Notes: generated from the letters alone by a model not told the origin. Counted from the first letter of the stretch, positions 7,034 to 14,775 are shown. The stretch is 26,638 nt of DNA from Butyricicoccus pullicaecorum (GCA_018366195.1 JAGZIN010000030.1:1-26638); one strand, 5' to 3'. Numbers and translations are program-made.

Positions 7034-7211
7034 AGTAGAAAGCAATGCGCCATGAATGCTATTTAATCTTGAGTCGTGAAATAAAGATTTTTTAGCAGGC
7101 GCTGTATAGTCTAAGGGGTTGTTAGACTTACCGCTTATAAATGTTGTTGGCATTTATGGCGGATTGCTATTCTGAAAATCGGTTGATTACCCAAATCAGC
7201 CGATTTTTTTT
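7034..7211 (+). ncRNA. antisense (countertranscribed) RNA to the rep leader, about 178 nt
   Basis: The start is predicted about 7 bases after the TATAAT; the end is the T-run of the terminator at 7175-7211. There is no credible reading frame. The RNA folds strongly: AGCAATGCGCCATGAATGC (from 7040) pairs almost continuously with GGCATTTATGGCGGATTGCT (7149-7168), one arm of a long helix. Inside are the hairpins AGTCTAA-GGGGTTG-TTAGACT (7108-7128) and AATCTT/AAGATT (7065-7070, 7083-7088). Since the rep mRNA starts near 7218 and runs leftward, the whole RNA is complementary to the rep leader, as in pT181 RNAI and pIP501 RNAIII. It may also be an unrelated structured RNA, but the paired promoters and terminators favour a copy-control RNA. 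Confidence 0.68.
7175..7211 (+). terminator. terminator of the antisense RNA
   Basis: AAAATCGGTTGATT (7175-7188) pairs with AATCAGCCGATTTT (7194-7207) through one G-U pair, with a 5-base loop and eight T at 7204-7211. It ends just before the predicted rep mRNA start. Confidence 0.88.
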
Positions 7212-7224
7212 GTTCCTGAGTTAA

Positions 7225-7253
7225 ATTATAGAGCGTCAGTCCCGAGTTGTCAA
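7225..7253 (-). promoter_or_regulatory. consensus promoter of the rep mRNA
   Basis: On the minus strand, TTGACA (7253-7248), exactly 17 bases, TATAAT (7230-7225): a perfect sigma-A consensus. The start would be near 7218, giving a leader of about 420 nt before the rep ATG. Confidence 0.82.
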
Positions 7254-7350
7254 GAAAAAATACATAAAAATGGGAACGATATTGACGATGTTGCATTGCA
7301 TGTCTAAAAATGTATGAAAATAGTATAGAATATCATTATCCACACGTTGT

Positions 7351-7466
7351 TTGACACTCCCTATGGCGAAAGCCAGGGGATTTTCAGTTCAGTGACTGTT
7401 GCCTGCATCTGCGAGGTCTTACATCGGCTCCCTGAGCGTATCGGTTTGGGCGTGTCCCGCCCTACC
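7351..7466 (-). repeat. IS605-type right end and conserved 3' RNA-like segment
   Basis: The right-end hairpin is CCCTATGGC-GAAA-GCCAGGGG with one bulge, preceded by TTGACACT. The segment 7411-7465 matches 24716-24770 at 48 of 55 positions. It contains a conserved hairpin GGGCG/CGCCC whose loop differs between copies (TGTCC versus TGTTT). In IS605 elements the region overlapping the tnpB 3' end and RE encodes the guide (omega) RNA scaffold, so this may be its remnant. Confidence 0.6.
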
Positions 7467-7479
7467 AGAGACATTTGGT

Positions 7480-7740
7480 CTATGCCAACATACGAAGTCC
7501 CTTTGTAAGGATATTCTTCGCTGCATTTTCAAGAATCTGAATATTCTTACCCACACATTTGCTGGTATAACTTTGTCTGGAGTCATGTTTTCTTTTGAAT
7601 CTCGGATATCCAGGTTTTTTGCCTTTCTTCAAGCGGCGAAAGAAATTCTGATACGCCATATCTAAAAACTTCAATGTAGATTGCAAAGTCGTAGATTCTA
7701 CGGCTTTCAGCCAATCCAAAGAGTTTTTGAGTTCCGTCAT
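7480..7740 (-). pseudogene. tnpB remnant with internal deletion
   Basis: The 86-aa frame joins two distant parts of an IS605 TnpB (OrfB, RNA-guided nuclease family). Residues 1-62 (ELKNSLDWLKAVESTTLQ, then FFRRLKKGKKPGYPRFKRK and SYTSKC) match the N-terminal region past the first helix. Residues about 70-86 (ENAAKNILTKGLRMLA) match the extreme C-terminus after the zinc ribbon. The whole RuvC nuclease core is missing, yet the frame is kept. Similar N-terminal residues extend upstream of the ATG for about ten codons to a stop, so the 5' end is lost as well. It is not expected to have nuclease activity. A short protein could still be made, though no good ribosome site precedes the ATG. Confidence 0.8.
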
Positions 7741-7824
7741 ATCTTTATGGAAATTGATATTTAACCTTTTTCACTCAATTCGATGTTCGGCAGAAGAACG
7801 TCTCCTACTGGTCTGTAAGGAATC

Positions 7825-8751
7825 TTACGTATGAGATTCCTCCCTTTCTTTCCATTTTTCGAGTAGGGCAATAATTGTTTCCTGCATATCCTGCGTAGTA
7901 TAATTGTCTGGAAAATATTTTTTTAATGTGTTTGTCTTAAATGTAACTTTTTCTGCTTTATCCGCTTTTTTCTTGGATAGGATAGCTGATATCACAGCTT
8001 CGGACAGTGTTCCATCCTCACTGAATGTCTTTAGTCGCTGTGTTTGAGAAAGAGAAGGCATAATTTGTGTACGTTTTATTACTTTTATCAAAGCAGCTTG
8101 CTCATCTTTGCTAAGAAATGATAGTTTGTATGCCGAATTTAGTGCAATTTTCTTTTCATCGAGCATAGCCAGAAGTGGCTCTACTAGTTTTGTTAAACGG
8201 ATATAGCGTTGAATTTGATTTCGGCTTTCTCCTACTTGTTCAGCAAGTAATTCGTCTGAACGTTTTTGTGTCCCGACTTGGGACAAATTTTCTTTGCTTG
8301 GTCTGCCTGCCCGTCTTTTCATGGCATCTAACTTCATTTTATAAGCAAAGGCGCGTTCACTTGGAAGTAGGCTTTCGCGCTGTAGATTGCTGTCAACCAT
8401 AATAATGGTAGCTGCATCATCGTCCAGACTGCGTACAAGTGCGGGTATAGTTTCTAATCCAGCCAGCTTGCTTGCATGGTGTCTTCGATGCCCTGCAATC
8501 AGCTCATATCCACCAGCAGGGTCAAGTCGTACAATCACCGGAACCAGCACACCATACTGTTTGATGCTCTCAACCAAATTTGCCATATCTTCATTATCGA
8601 GCACCTTGAATGGATGGTCTTTGAAACTATGTAATTGCGAAAGGGAAATTTCTTGTATTGTCTCATGATTCTCATCGGTATTTATTTCTTCTGTCGGTAC
8701 AAACAAGTCATCATACGCAGCCAATACAATATTTTTTGCACTGCTTTTCAT
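7825..8751 (-). CDS. parB: ParB/Spo0J-family partition protein
   Basis: 308 aa from the ATG at 8751. A longer open frame upstream overlaps parA by almost 200 bases and is rejected; the ATG used here lies one base after the parA stop. Residues 33-125 are the ParB N-terminal CTP-binding domain with GHRRHHAS (87-94, the GERRxRA box). Residues about 165-190 are a helix-turn-helix (SDELLAEQVGESRNQIQRYIRL). The C-terminal third would be a dimerisation region. The short length and the AAYDDLF opening resemble ParB of plasmids and integrative elements more than chromosomal Spo0J. No parS palindrome of the TGTTTCACGTGAAACA type was seen in the window. An 8-bp inverted repeat (AGGAATCT/AGATTCCT, 7817-7840) spans its stop codon. 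Confidence 0.88.
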   Translation of the reverse strand: MKSSAKNIVLAAYDDLFVPTEEINTDENHETIQEISLSQLHSFKDHPFKVLDNEDMANLVESIKQYGVLVPVIVRLDPAGGYELIAGHRRHHASKLAGLETIPALVRSLDDDAATIIMVDSNLQRESLLPSERAFAYKMKLDAMKRRAGRPSKENLSQVGTQKRSDELLAEQVGESRNQIQRYIRLTKLVEPLLAMLDEKKIALNSAYKLSFLSKDEQAALIKVIKRTQIMPSLSQTQRLKTFSEDGTLSEAVISAILSKKKADKAEKVTFKTNTLKKYFPDNYTTQDMQETIIALLEKWKEREESHT

Positions 8752-8752
8752 C

Positions 8753-9541
8753 TTACTGTTCACGATGCAAGACCTCCTCTGTGAGAGCACGGTATGCTTC
8801 TGCAACTTTGCCATTTGGGTCATGAGCATATATGCTCTTGCCTTCTGCACTGATTTCTTTTGCTCGGACAGAATGGGGAATTTCTGAAGTGAATACCTTG
8901 ATGTTATCCCCGTAAGTTTCTCTGAGTAAAATTGAAATTTCTCTGGCAAAGTTCGTGCGATTATCTACCATTGTCAATAGGATACCATCGATGCGAATGG
9001 TAGGATTAATCTGTCTACGCACTTTGCCTATTGTTGCCAGCAGCTGCTCCAGTCCCTTTACTGGCAGATACTCTGCTTGTACAGGAATCAATACTCTATT
9101 TGCAGCAGCAAGGGCATTCACGGTCAGCATGCCTAGAGAGGGCTGACAATCAATCAAAATGTAATCATACCTATCTTGTATCGTATCCAAATACTGGCGT
9201 AAAATGGTCTCTCGGCTCATAGCATTTACAAGAGATATTTCCATGCCGGACAATGTAATATTAGCAGGAATCAAATCGACCCCTTCTGCATGATGCAGGA
9301 TTTCCTCTCCGGATTCGAATGGAATATCTTGCATCACGTTAGCCATTGCATCAGATAGCGTAAAGGGCAGTTTGTCCGGCTGAGGATAACCTAAGCTGAT
9401 TGACAGACTTCCTTGAGGGTCTGCATCAACCAGTAAGACACGATTACCAGATTGTGCAAGTCCGATACCAAGATTTACACATGTCGTTGTTTTACCAACG
9501 CCACCTTTTTGGTTCACGATTACAATGATTTCCGCTTTCAT
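8753..9541 (-). CDS. parA: ParA-family partition ATPase
   Basis: 262 aa, the size of small ParA proteins without an N-terminal HTH. The deviant Walker A box KGGVGKTTT (12-20) has the signature Lys (K12) and P-loop Lys (K17). The A' box is VDADPQ (38-43), and DYILIDCQPSLG carries the Walker B region. ParA forms ATP-dependent patterns on the nucleoid that move ParB-parS complexes, securing inheritance of a plasmid or element. AAGAGG precedes the ATG by about 8 bases and lies inside the end of tnpA, three bases of spacer separating the two genes. The stop is one base from parB, so the pair is an operon. No parA-specific promoter is obvious, so transcription may come through tnpA. Confidence 0.92.
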   Translation of the reverse strand: MKAEIIVIVNQKGGVGKTTTCVNLGIGLAQSGNRVLLVDADPQGSLSISLGYPQPDKLPFTLSDAMANVMQDIPFESGEEILHHAEGVDLIPANITLSGMEISLVNAMSRETILRQYLDTIQDRYDYILIDCQPSLGMLTVNALAAANRVLIPVQAEYLPVKGLEQLLATIGKVRRQINPTIRIDGILLTMVDNRTNFAREISILLRETYGDNIKVFTSEIPHSVRAKEISAEGKSIYAHDPNGKVAEAYRALTEEVLHREQ

Positions 9542-9544
9542 GCC

Positions 9545-9961
9545 CTAGCCTCTTTTCTTCTGCATTTCGATGTAGTTTTGGATTGTATTCTCCAGCTTAG
9601 ATGTATTATTTATGGTACATACGAAGTAGCTGCGCGTCCAGAGGTTCTGAGCTCTTGATAGGGCTGAAAATTCTTTTCGTAACTTTGCACCTGTAGTGAC
9701 TTTAATTGCTCGCATGATTTCTGATGGAGACATGTTTGATGGACAATTGACCACAAGATGACAGTGATCCGCATGGCACTCCAGTCTCAAAATCTCGATG
9801 TCATTTTGTTCACAAATTTGATGAACAATCTCACGAAAGCGAGGTTCCACATCGTCTAACTCAAAAATTTTCCTCCTATAACGTGGACAAAAAACAAAGT
9901 AATATGTGAGCATAGAGACTACAGTATTTTTTTCATGTCGATATGTTGATTTCATACTCAT
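9545..9961 (-). CDS. tnpA: IS200/IS605 family transposase TnpA (HUH Y1)
   Basis: About 138 aa from ATG 9961 (an ATG at 9955 is equally possible); the open frame extends to 10012 but the family starts at ...STYRHEKN. The HUH motif is H66-C-H68 in ADHCHLVV, and the nucleophile is Y130 in QNYIEMQKKR. The WTRSYFV strand and a complete C-terminus are present. The protein therefore looks catalytically intact. Y1 transposases excise and insert single-stranded DNA using the hairpins at the element ends, one of which stands at 10091-10120. The unusual point is the neighbour: parA follows after 3 bases where tnpB would be expected. Confidence 0.9.
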   Translation of the reverse strand: MSMKSTYRHEKNTVVSMLTYYFVFCPRYRRKIFELDDVEPRFREIVHQICEQNDIEILRLECHADHCHLVVNCPSNMSPSEIMRAIKVTTGAKLRKEFSALSRAQNLWTRSYFVCTINNTSKLENTIQNYIEMQKKRG

Positions 9962-10090
9962 ACCATATACATTGTACATCGAAACTGAAACTAAGTCAAG
10001 TGGAGTTTTCAAAATTTTTTAAATATATTTCTAAATTTAGAAGTCTGTTATCTTTACAGAAGATCGATTCATGAAACGATGAGAGAATCA

Positions 10091-10120
10091 ACAATCCCCC
10101 AGCAAAAGCTGGGGGATTGT
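10091..10120. repeat. IS605-type left-end hairpin
   Basis: ACAATCCCCCAGC (10091-10103), loop AAAA, GCTGGGGGATTGT (10108-10120): a perfect 13-bp stem, placed about 130 bases before tnpA as expected for the subterminal LE structure bound by a Y1 transposase. Confidence 0.82.
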
Positions 10121-10125
10121 CAACA

Positions 10126-10297
10126 TACGAGCGATTTACTTCCAACCACGCAATTTTTCGTCTCATTTCAATCGCCATCTGATTCTACTGCGCTTCTTGT
10201 TGCTATAGAATATGAGGGCAACTGGTATCAACTATTCTCCTCATCTGAAATGCCTTCTGAACTACATGGAACAAGGTGTAGAATACACAGCTATCGT
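10126..10297. other. gap between IS left end and the ABC exporter gene
   Basis: I see no gene here. A plus-strand frame crosses it but runs back through the IS hairpin and into the 3' end of the ABC gene, and has no ribosome site. No terminator with a T-run follows the ABC stop, which suggests that the original downstream flank was replaced by the insertion. Confidence 0.45.
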
Positions 10298-12166
10298 TTA
10301 ATCCATTTCAAATGCACCAGTATACAGCTGATAATAGACTCCATGCTGACCAATAAGTTCTTCATGGCTGCCGCGTTCAATGATTTTACCATGCTCTAGC
10401 ACCATGATTGCATCTGCATTTTGTACTGTGGATAGACGATGTGCAATGACAAATACTGTCCTTTGACACATGAGTCCGTCCATACCCTGCTGAACCAGAA
10501 GCTCGGTACGTGTATCAATTGAGCTGGTCGCTTCATCTAAAATCATAACCGGAGGATCTGCAACCGCAGTACGCGCGATTGCGAGAAGCTGCCTCTGTCC
10601 CTGTGATAGGCTGGAACCGTTATCAGTCAGCATCGTATCATATCCATTCGGAAGGCGGCGGATAAACTCGTCTGCATTGGCAAGCTGTGCGGCCGCTTCT
10701 ACTTCCTCATCTGTGGCCTCGAGTCTTCCGTAACGAATATTTTCCCGAACTGTACCAGTAAACAAATTGGTATCCTGCAAAACAATCCCCAGCGACTGGC
10801 GCAAATCACTTTTACGAATTTGATTGATATTGATGCCATCATACCGTATCTTGCCGTCTGCAATATCGTAGAAACGGTTAATGAGATTTGTGATGGTGGT
10901 TTTTCCTGCGCCGGTAGAACCAACAAAAGCAATTTTTTGACCCGGTTTTGCATACAGAGAGATTTCATGCAGGATTGGTTTGTCCGGTGTGTAGGAAAAG
11001 TCCACATCTTCAAAACGCACATCTCCCTTGAGCTGGGTATAGGTCGTCGTTCCGTCCGTATGGGGCTGTTTCCATGCCCAAAGACCTGTACGTTCACTGG
11101 TTTCCGTTAAGGTACCGTTATGGTCATATTTTGCATTGACGAGTGTTACATTTCCATCATCTTGTTCCGAGGTCTCATCTATCAGGGTAAAAATACGGGA
11201 AGCACCAGCCAATGCCATGACAATAGAATTGAGCTGTCCGGAAATCTGACCAATTGGCATGGTAAAGCTTTTGGATAACTGAAGGAATGCTGCAATCGTA
11301 CCCAGTGTTAGGCTATGACTGAATAGGGCAATGGTTCCGCCCGCAATGGCGATGATTACATATTGCAGGTTGCCCAGATTGTTCATCGCCGGCATCAGGC
11401 TATTGGCGTATTGATTGGCACGGCGGGAAGATTGCGCCAGCTTCTCATTGAGGGCGTCAAAATCTTCTTTTGCCTGCTGTTCGTGACAAAAGACCTTTAC
11501 GACTTTTTGCCCCTCAATCATTTCTTCAATATACCCATTCAGCTTTCCGAGATCTGCTTGCTGCTGCATGAAAAAGGAACTGCTTCGCTTGGAGATAAAG
11601 CGAACAATAGAAATCATACAGAAAACACTTGCAATGACAATCAGGGTCAGCTGCCAGCTCATGAAGAGCATGGCAAAAAAGACGGAAATAATCGAAATGA
11701 AAGAAGAGAATGCCTGTGGAATACTTTGAGAAATCATTTGCCGCAAGGTATCCACATCATTGGTATATACGCTCATGATATCGCCATGCGCATGGGTATC
11801 AAAATAGCGTATGGGAAGGCTCTGCATGTGTGCAAACAACTGATTTCTGATATTTCTCAAACAATTTTGTGAGATTGTAATCATAATCCGGTTATAGAGA
11901 TAGGTAGAAATCAGACCGGCGGAATAGAGACATGCCATGGCAGTCAGGGCATGCAGTAAGCCGGAAAACACAGGGGCATCGGTCAGCATTAAGGGCTTGA
12001 TATAATCGTCAATTAAGGAGCCTAGAAAAACAGAGGCACTCACCGTGGCAATCGAACTGATTAGAATGGCAGCAACTACAATACACAGTCGGAAAATATT
12101 TCCTTGTAAAATCAAACGAAACAGTCTTGCAGCGGTTCCTTTTGATACTTGGGCGCGTTTAGGCAT
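10298..12166 (-). CDS. heterodimeric ABC exporter, catalytic subunit (BmrD-like)
   Basis: 622 aa from the ATG at 12166, chosen because AAGGAGGG stands about 8 bases upstream; the frame is open further but overlaps the preceding gene. Residues about 20-330 are a six-helix exporter membrane domain. A 50-residue insertion (about 335-390, with TETSERTG and WKQPHTDG) separates it from the ATPase, as in BmrD/LmrD-type subunits. The nucleotide-binding domain is canonical: Walker A GSTGAGKTT (416-424), signature LSQGQ (520-524), Walker B MILDE with catalytic E545, H-loop H576. It pairs with the 577-aa subunit encoded just upstream, overlapping by 8 bases. Together they would pump drugs or lipophilic compounds out of the cell. 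The MarR gene before them probably represses the operon. Confidence 0.9.
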   Translation of the reverse strand: MPKRAQVSKGTAARLFRLILQGNIFRLCIVVAAILISSIATVSASVFLGSLIDDYIKPLMLTDAPVFSGLLHALTAMACLYSAGLISTYLYNRIMITISQNCLRNIRNQLFAHMQSLPIRYFDTHAHGDIMSVYTNDVDTLRQMISQSIPQAFSSFISIISVFFAMLFMSWQLTLIVIASVFCMISIVRFISKRSSSFFMQQQADLGKLNGYIEEMIEGQKVVKVFCHEQQAKEDFDALNEKLAQSSRRANQYANSLMPAMNNLGNLQYVIIAIAGGTIALFSHSLTLGTIAAFLQLSKSFTMPIGQISGQLNSIVMALAGASRIFTLIDETSEQDDGNVTLVNAKYDHNGTLTETSERTGLWAWKQPHTDGTTTYTQLKGDVRFEDVDFSYTPDKPILHEISLYAKPGQKIAFVGSTGAGKTTITNLINRFYDIADGKIRYDGININQIRKSDLRQSLGIVLQDTNLFTGTVRENIRYGRLEATDEEVEAAAQLANADEFIRRLPNGYDTMLTDNGSSLSQGQRQLLAIARTAVADPPVMILDEATSSIDTRTELLVQQGMDGLMCQRTVFVIAHRLSTVQNADAIMVLEHGKIIERGSHEELIGQHGVYYQLYTGAFEMD

Positions 12167-13892
12167 GCGATGTTCCCTCCTTGCTTTGAGACTGATAAAC
12201 CTCTTGATAAATCCGGTTGGTACGTAAGAGCTCTTCATGGGTGCCAAATCCGGAAATATGTCCATCTTCTAGGACAAGAATATGATCGGCATCTTGTATG
12301 GACGAGATACGTTGTGCAATGATAAACTTGGTCGTGCTGGGAATTTCCTCTCGGAAGGCTTGTCGGATACAGGCATCTGTTTTGGTATCTACGGCACTGG
12401 TTGAATCATCTAAAATCAGAATTTTAGGTTTTTTCAGCAAGGCTCTCGCGATACAGAGTCGTTGCTTTTGACCGCCTGATACATTTGTGCCGCCTTGTTC
12501 AATATAGGTATCATATTGCTCAGGCAATTCACGGATAAACGAGTCAGCCTGCGCCAGTTGGCAGGCATGTATCATTTCTGCATCGGAAGCCTGCGCATTG
12601 CCCCAGCGCAAATTTTCTTTGATGGTTCCAGAAAACAGGGTATTTTTTTGCAGAACCATGGCAACTTCATTGCGCAGCGCATCTAAGTCATAGCTGCGTA
12701 CATCAACGCCGCCAACCTTGACGCAGCCGGAAGTTGCATCATAAAGACGTGGAATGAGCTGTACGAGTGTGGTTTTTGATGCACCGGTACCGCCTAAAAT
12801 ACCAACGGTTTCACCCGCCTCAATATGAAGGCTAATATCATGCAGGCTGGTTTTCTGTGCATCATCTACATAACTGAAGCTGACATTTTCAAAGTCTACC
12901 GAACCATCTGCAACGGTTTGGATTGCCTCTGCTTGACTGGTTAAGCTGCTGGTTTCTGAAAGGATTTCTTCAATACGGGAGACCGATGTACGAGCCATAA
13001 TGAGCATGACAAGAACCATGGACAGCATCATCAGACTCATCAGAATCTGAAAGGTGTAATTAAACATACTGGTCAGCTCCCCTGTGGTCATAGAGCCTCC
13101 CACAACAAGCTTTGCACCAAACCATGAGATAAAAAGTGTACAGCCATATACACAGAACTGCATGAGCGGTGCATTGAGCATCATTAAATTCTCTGCTTTG
13201 AGAAAGGTACGAAAGAGTTTATTTGAAATTCGGTTAAATTTTTCCTTTTCGTAATCCTCGCGCACAAAGGATTTGACCACTCGGATACCGTTTAGATTTT
13301 CCTGTACCACATTGTTGAGTACATCATAGGTATCAAAAACTTCTTGAAACAGACCATACACTTGATGAATCAGCAGACCCAGCCCAGCTGCAAGAATCGG
13401 GATTGCAAGGATATATACGACTGACAGCTTATGGCTAATCTGTATGGTCATCATAAAGGCAAAAACAAGCATGAACGGTGCACGCACTGCAATGCGAATC
13501 AGCATTTGATACGCATTTTGTACTTGGGTCACATCGGTTGTCAAGCGTGTGATAATGCCGCCGGTTGAGAACTTATCAATATTTGAAAATGAAAAATCCT
13601 GTACATGATGATAGATATCATGGCGTAGGTTGCGTGCAAGACCGGTAGATGCACGCGCAGCGGTTACGCCGGACAGTACGCCAAAGAAAAGCGCTGCGGC
13701 AGCCATGCCAATCAGAATCGTTCCAAGACGCAAAATGGTAGGGTGATCCCCTGCATAAATGCCCTTATCAATCAAGGCTGCCATCACAAGAGGAATGAGC
13801 ACCTCAAAGAACACCTCAATGCTGACAAAAATAGGGGTTAAGATAGAATTTTTCTTGTTGTCGCGGATTGCAGCCGCGATATGGTTGACCAT
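12159..13892 (-). CDS. heterodimeric ABC exporter, degenerate-site subunit (BmrC-like)
   Basis: 577 aa with an exporter membrane domain (about 1-300) and an ATPase domain. Its catalytic residues depart from consensus: the position after the Walker B Asp is D496 instead of Glu (ILILDD), the H-loop His is Gln (Q527 in IAQRIS), and the Walker A reads GGTGASKTT. The signature VSGGQ (471-475) is intact. In heterodimers such as BmrCD one composite site is degenerate in this way, the partner's Glu and this subunit's intact signature making the active site. A good AAGGAGG precedes the ATG, 21 bases after the marR stop. The loss of the H-loop His goes beyond the common Glu-to-Asp change. Confidence 0.9.
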   Translation of the reverse strand: MVNHIAAAIRDNKKNSILTPIFVSIEVFFEVLIPLVMAALIDKGIYAGDHPTILRLGTILIGMAAAALFFGVLSGVTAARASTGLARNLRHDIYHHVQDFSFSNIDKFSTGGIITRLTTDVTQVQNAYQMLIRIAVRAPFMLVFAFMMTIQISHKLSVVYILAIPILAAGLGLLIHQVYGLFQEVFDTYDVLNNVVQENLNGIRVVKSFVREDYEKEKFNRISNKLFRTFLKAENLMMLNAPLMQFCVYGCTLFISWFGAKLVVGGSMTTGELTSMFNYTFQILMSLMMLSMVLVMLIMARTSVSRIEEILSETSSLTSQAEAIQTVADGSVDFENVSFSYVDDAQKTSLHDISLHIEAGETVGILGGTGASKTTLVQLIPRLYDATSGCVKVGGVDVRSYDLDALRNEVAMVLQKNTLFSGTIKENLRWGNAQASDAEMIHACQLAQADSFIRELPEQYDTYIEQGGTNVSGGQKQRLCIARALLKKPKILILDDSTSAVDTKTDACIRQAFREEIPSTTKFIIAQRISSIQDADHILVLEDGHISGFGTHEELLRTNRIYQEVYQSQSKEGTSHA

Positions 13893-13913
13893 AGAAATAT
13901 CCTCCTTTTCGGG

Positions 13914-14366
13914 TTATATGGGGAAGTCGCTTTCCTGAGATAGATTGGCTTCAATTTTTCGGGCAACTTCGAAAAAAACGCGCAGTTCTTCCTGTGAAAT
14001 GCCCTGTTTGATACACGCTTCAAGAGCCTCTCGTCTTTGAAGAAGTTGTTTATGAATGGATAATGCTTTTTGAGTGGGAACAATCCGTTTTTTACGCGCA
14101 TCATGGGAATCGCTATGGCGTTCAATCAGTCCGTCCTCTTCCAATAGGGTCAGCACACGAGACGCGGTCGAGCGCCGAATCCGAAATGCTTGTTCTACAT
14201 CGTGCTGATAGAGCGGATTTTCCGAATGTTCGCATAGATAACACATAATGATTCCTGAGGCTTCAGAACAGTGGCTGTCATGCGATTGGGTCGGACATGC
14301 GAATTTACGCCGCAATAAATTGGAAAGGGTTCGAATGGTCAAGCCCACAGATTCGTGTATGTCCAT
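13914..14366 (-). CDS. MarR family repressor of the ABC exporter operon
   Basis: 150 aa from the ATG at 14366, preceded by AAAGGAG; a TTG at 14390 would include the ribosome site and is rejected. The winged helix is visible as YQHDVEQAFRIRRSTASRVLTLLEEDGLIER (about 55-85) followed by the wing SDSHDARKKRIVPT. An N-terminal and a C-terminal helix form the dimer interface in this family. The gene is first in an operon with the two ABC subunits. Its promoter is flanked by inverted copies of a 16-bp sequence (14394-14409 and 14446-14461), which fits autorepression relieved by a ligand, most likely a compound exported by the pump. Confidence 0.88.
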   Translation of the reverse strand: MDIHESVGLTIRTLSNLLRRKFACPTQSHDSHCSEASGIIMCYLCEHSENPLYQHDVEQAFRIRRSTASRVLTLLEEDGLIERHSDSHDARKKRIVPTQKALSIHKQLLQRREALEACIKQGISQEELRVFFEVARKIEANLSQESDFPI

Positions 14367-14393
14367 AGAGAGGTCTCCTTTTTTCCTCAAATT

Positions 14394-14461
14394 GTTAGCT
14401 TGCTTACATAGTATAGCAGTGCCTTCCTAGGCTGTCAATTGAAAAATGTAAGCTTGCGAAC
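14394..14461 (-). promoter_or_regulatory. marR-ABC promoter with flanking operators
   Basis: On the minus strand, TTGACA (14438-14433), 17 bases, TATACT (14415-14410). GTTAGCTTGCTTACAT (14394-14409) overlaps the start side, and ATGTAAGCTTGCGAAC (14446-14461) lies upstream of the -35. One is the inverse of the other with three mismatches in 16, so two operator sites bracket the promoter. Confidence 0.75.
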
Positions 14462-14775
14462 AAATAAGGAAGGAGAACCGCTTCAGACTGCATCAATTTT
14501 TAAGAATGACAACAGCGGCTGTCCGCAATAAGACTGTGCAGTGGTACGAACAACAAAACGAATCTGCGAGAGGTCAGAGATTTTGAGTTTGGAATCGAAG
14601 TTGTACAGGATTTTCAGAAACATCGTTTCAAAAACAGAAAGCCAGTTTCCGTAGAAACTGGCTTAAATGACTGAGATTCTGTGATATAGAATCTGGGCAA
14701 TGTCAAATGAGACACCCTTTTCCGATTCGAGAAGTGATGCAGTATGACATCTGCTTGCTGGATTCATTTGTGTAC
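14462..14775. other. intergenic region without a convincing gene
   Basis: It lies between the marR promoter and the end of sbcC. Contents seen: the sbcC terminator hairpin (14630-14664) and a second small inverted repeat AGATTCT/AGAATCT at 14673-14693. No open frame with a ribosome site was found. Confidence 0.5.
14630..14664 (-). terminator. terminator of the sbcDC transcript
   Basis: AAGCCAGTTTC (14639-14649), CGTA, GAAACTGGCTT (14654-14664) is a perfect 11-bp stem. On the minus strand a T-rich run follows (TTTCTGTTTTTG). It lies about 110 bases past the sbcC stop. Confidence 0.75.

Larger units (their letters stand above)
7351..10125 (-). mobile_element. IS200/IS605-type element enclosing parA and parB
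   Basis: Read on the minus strand the order is: left-end hairpin (10120-10091), tnpA (9961-9545), parA, parB, tnpB remnant (7740-7480), right-end hairpin (7379-7358). The outer pieces are in the order and orientation of an IS605 element (LE-tnpA-tnpB-RE). The two ends share an AATCCCC core followed by a short hairpin, as in this family. The parAB genes stand where the tnpA/tnpB junction should be, with parA beginning 3 bases after the tnpA stop. Either the element captured parAB or two insertions happened to frame it. The tnpB is dead, but tnpA looks intact, so transposition by TnpA remains conceivable. Confidence 0.55.

Noticed and set aside
6965..7153. 62-codon minus-strand frame
   Set aside because: It has no ribosome site and lies inside the structured overlap between the rep leader and the antisense RNA; the paired-RNA explanation accounts for the sequence better.
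7034..7211. Retron msr-msd or 6S RNA
   Set aside because: No reverse transcriptase is nearby, and the RNA is exactly antisense to a leader with its own promoter and attenuator. A 6S-like fold was considered because of the length and long helix, but it would not explain the facing promoter and the complementary attenuator arm.
8752..8949. N-terminal extension of parB
   Set aside because: It overlaps parA almost completely and lacks ParB similarity; the ATG at 8751 follows the parA stop by one base.
10079..10399. 106-codon plus-strand frame
   Set aside because: It runs through the IS left-end hairpin and into the 3' end of the ABC gene on the other strand and has no ribosome site.
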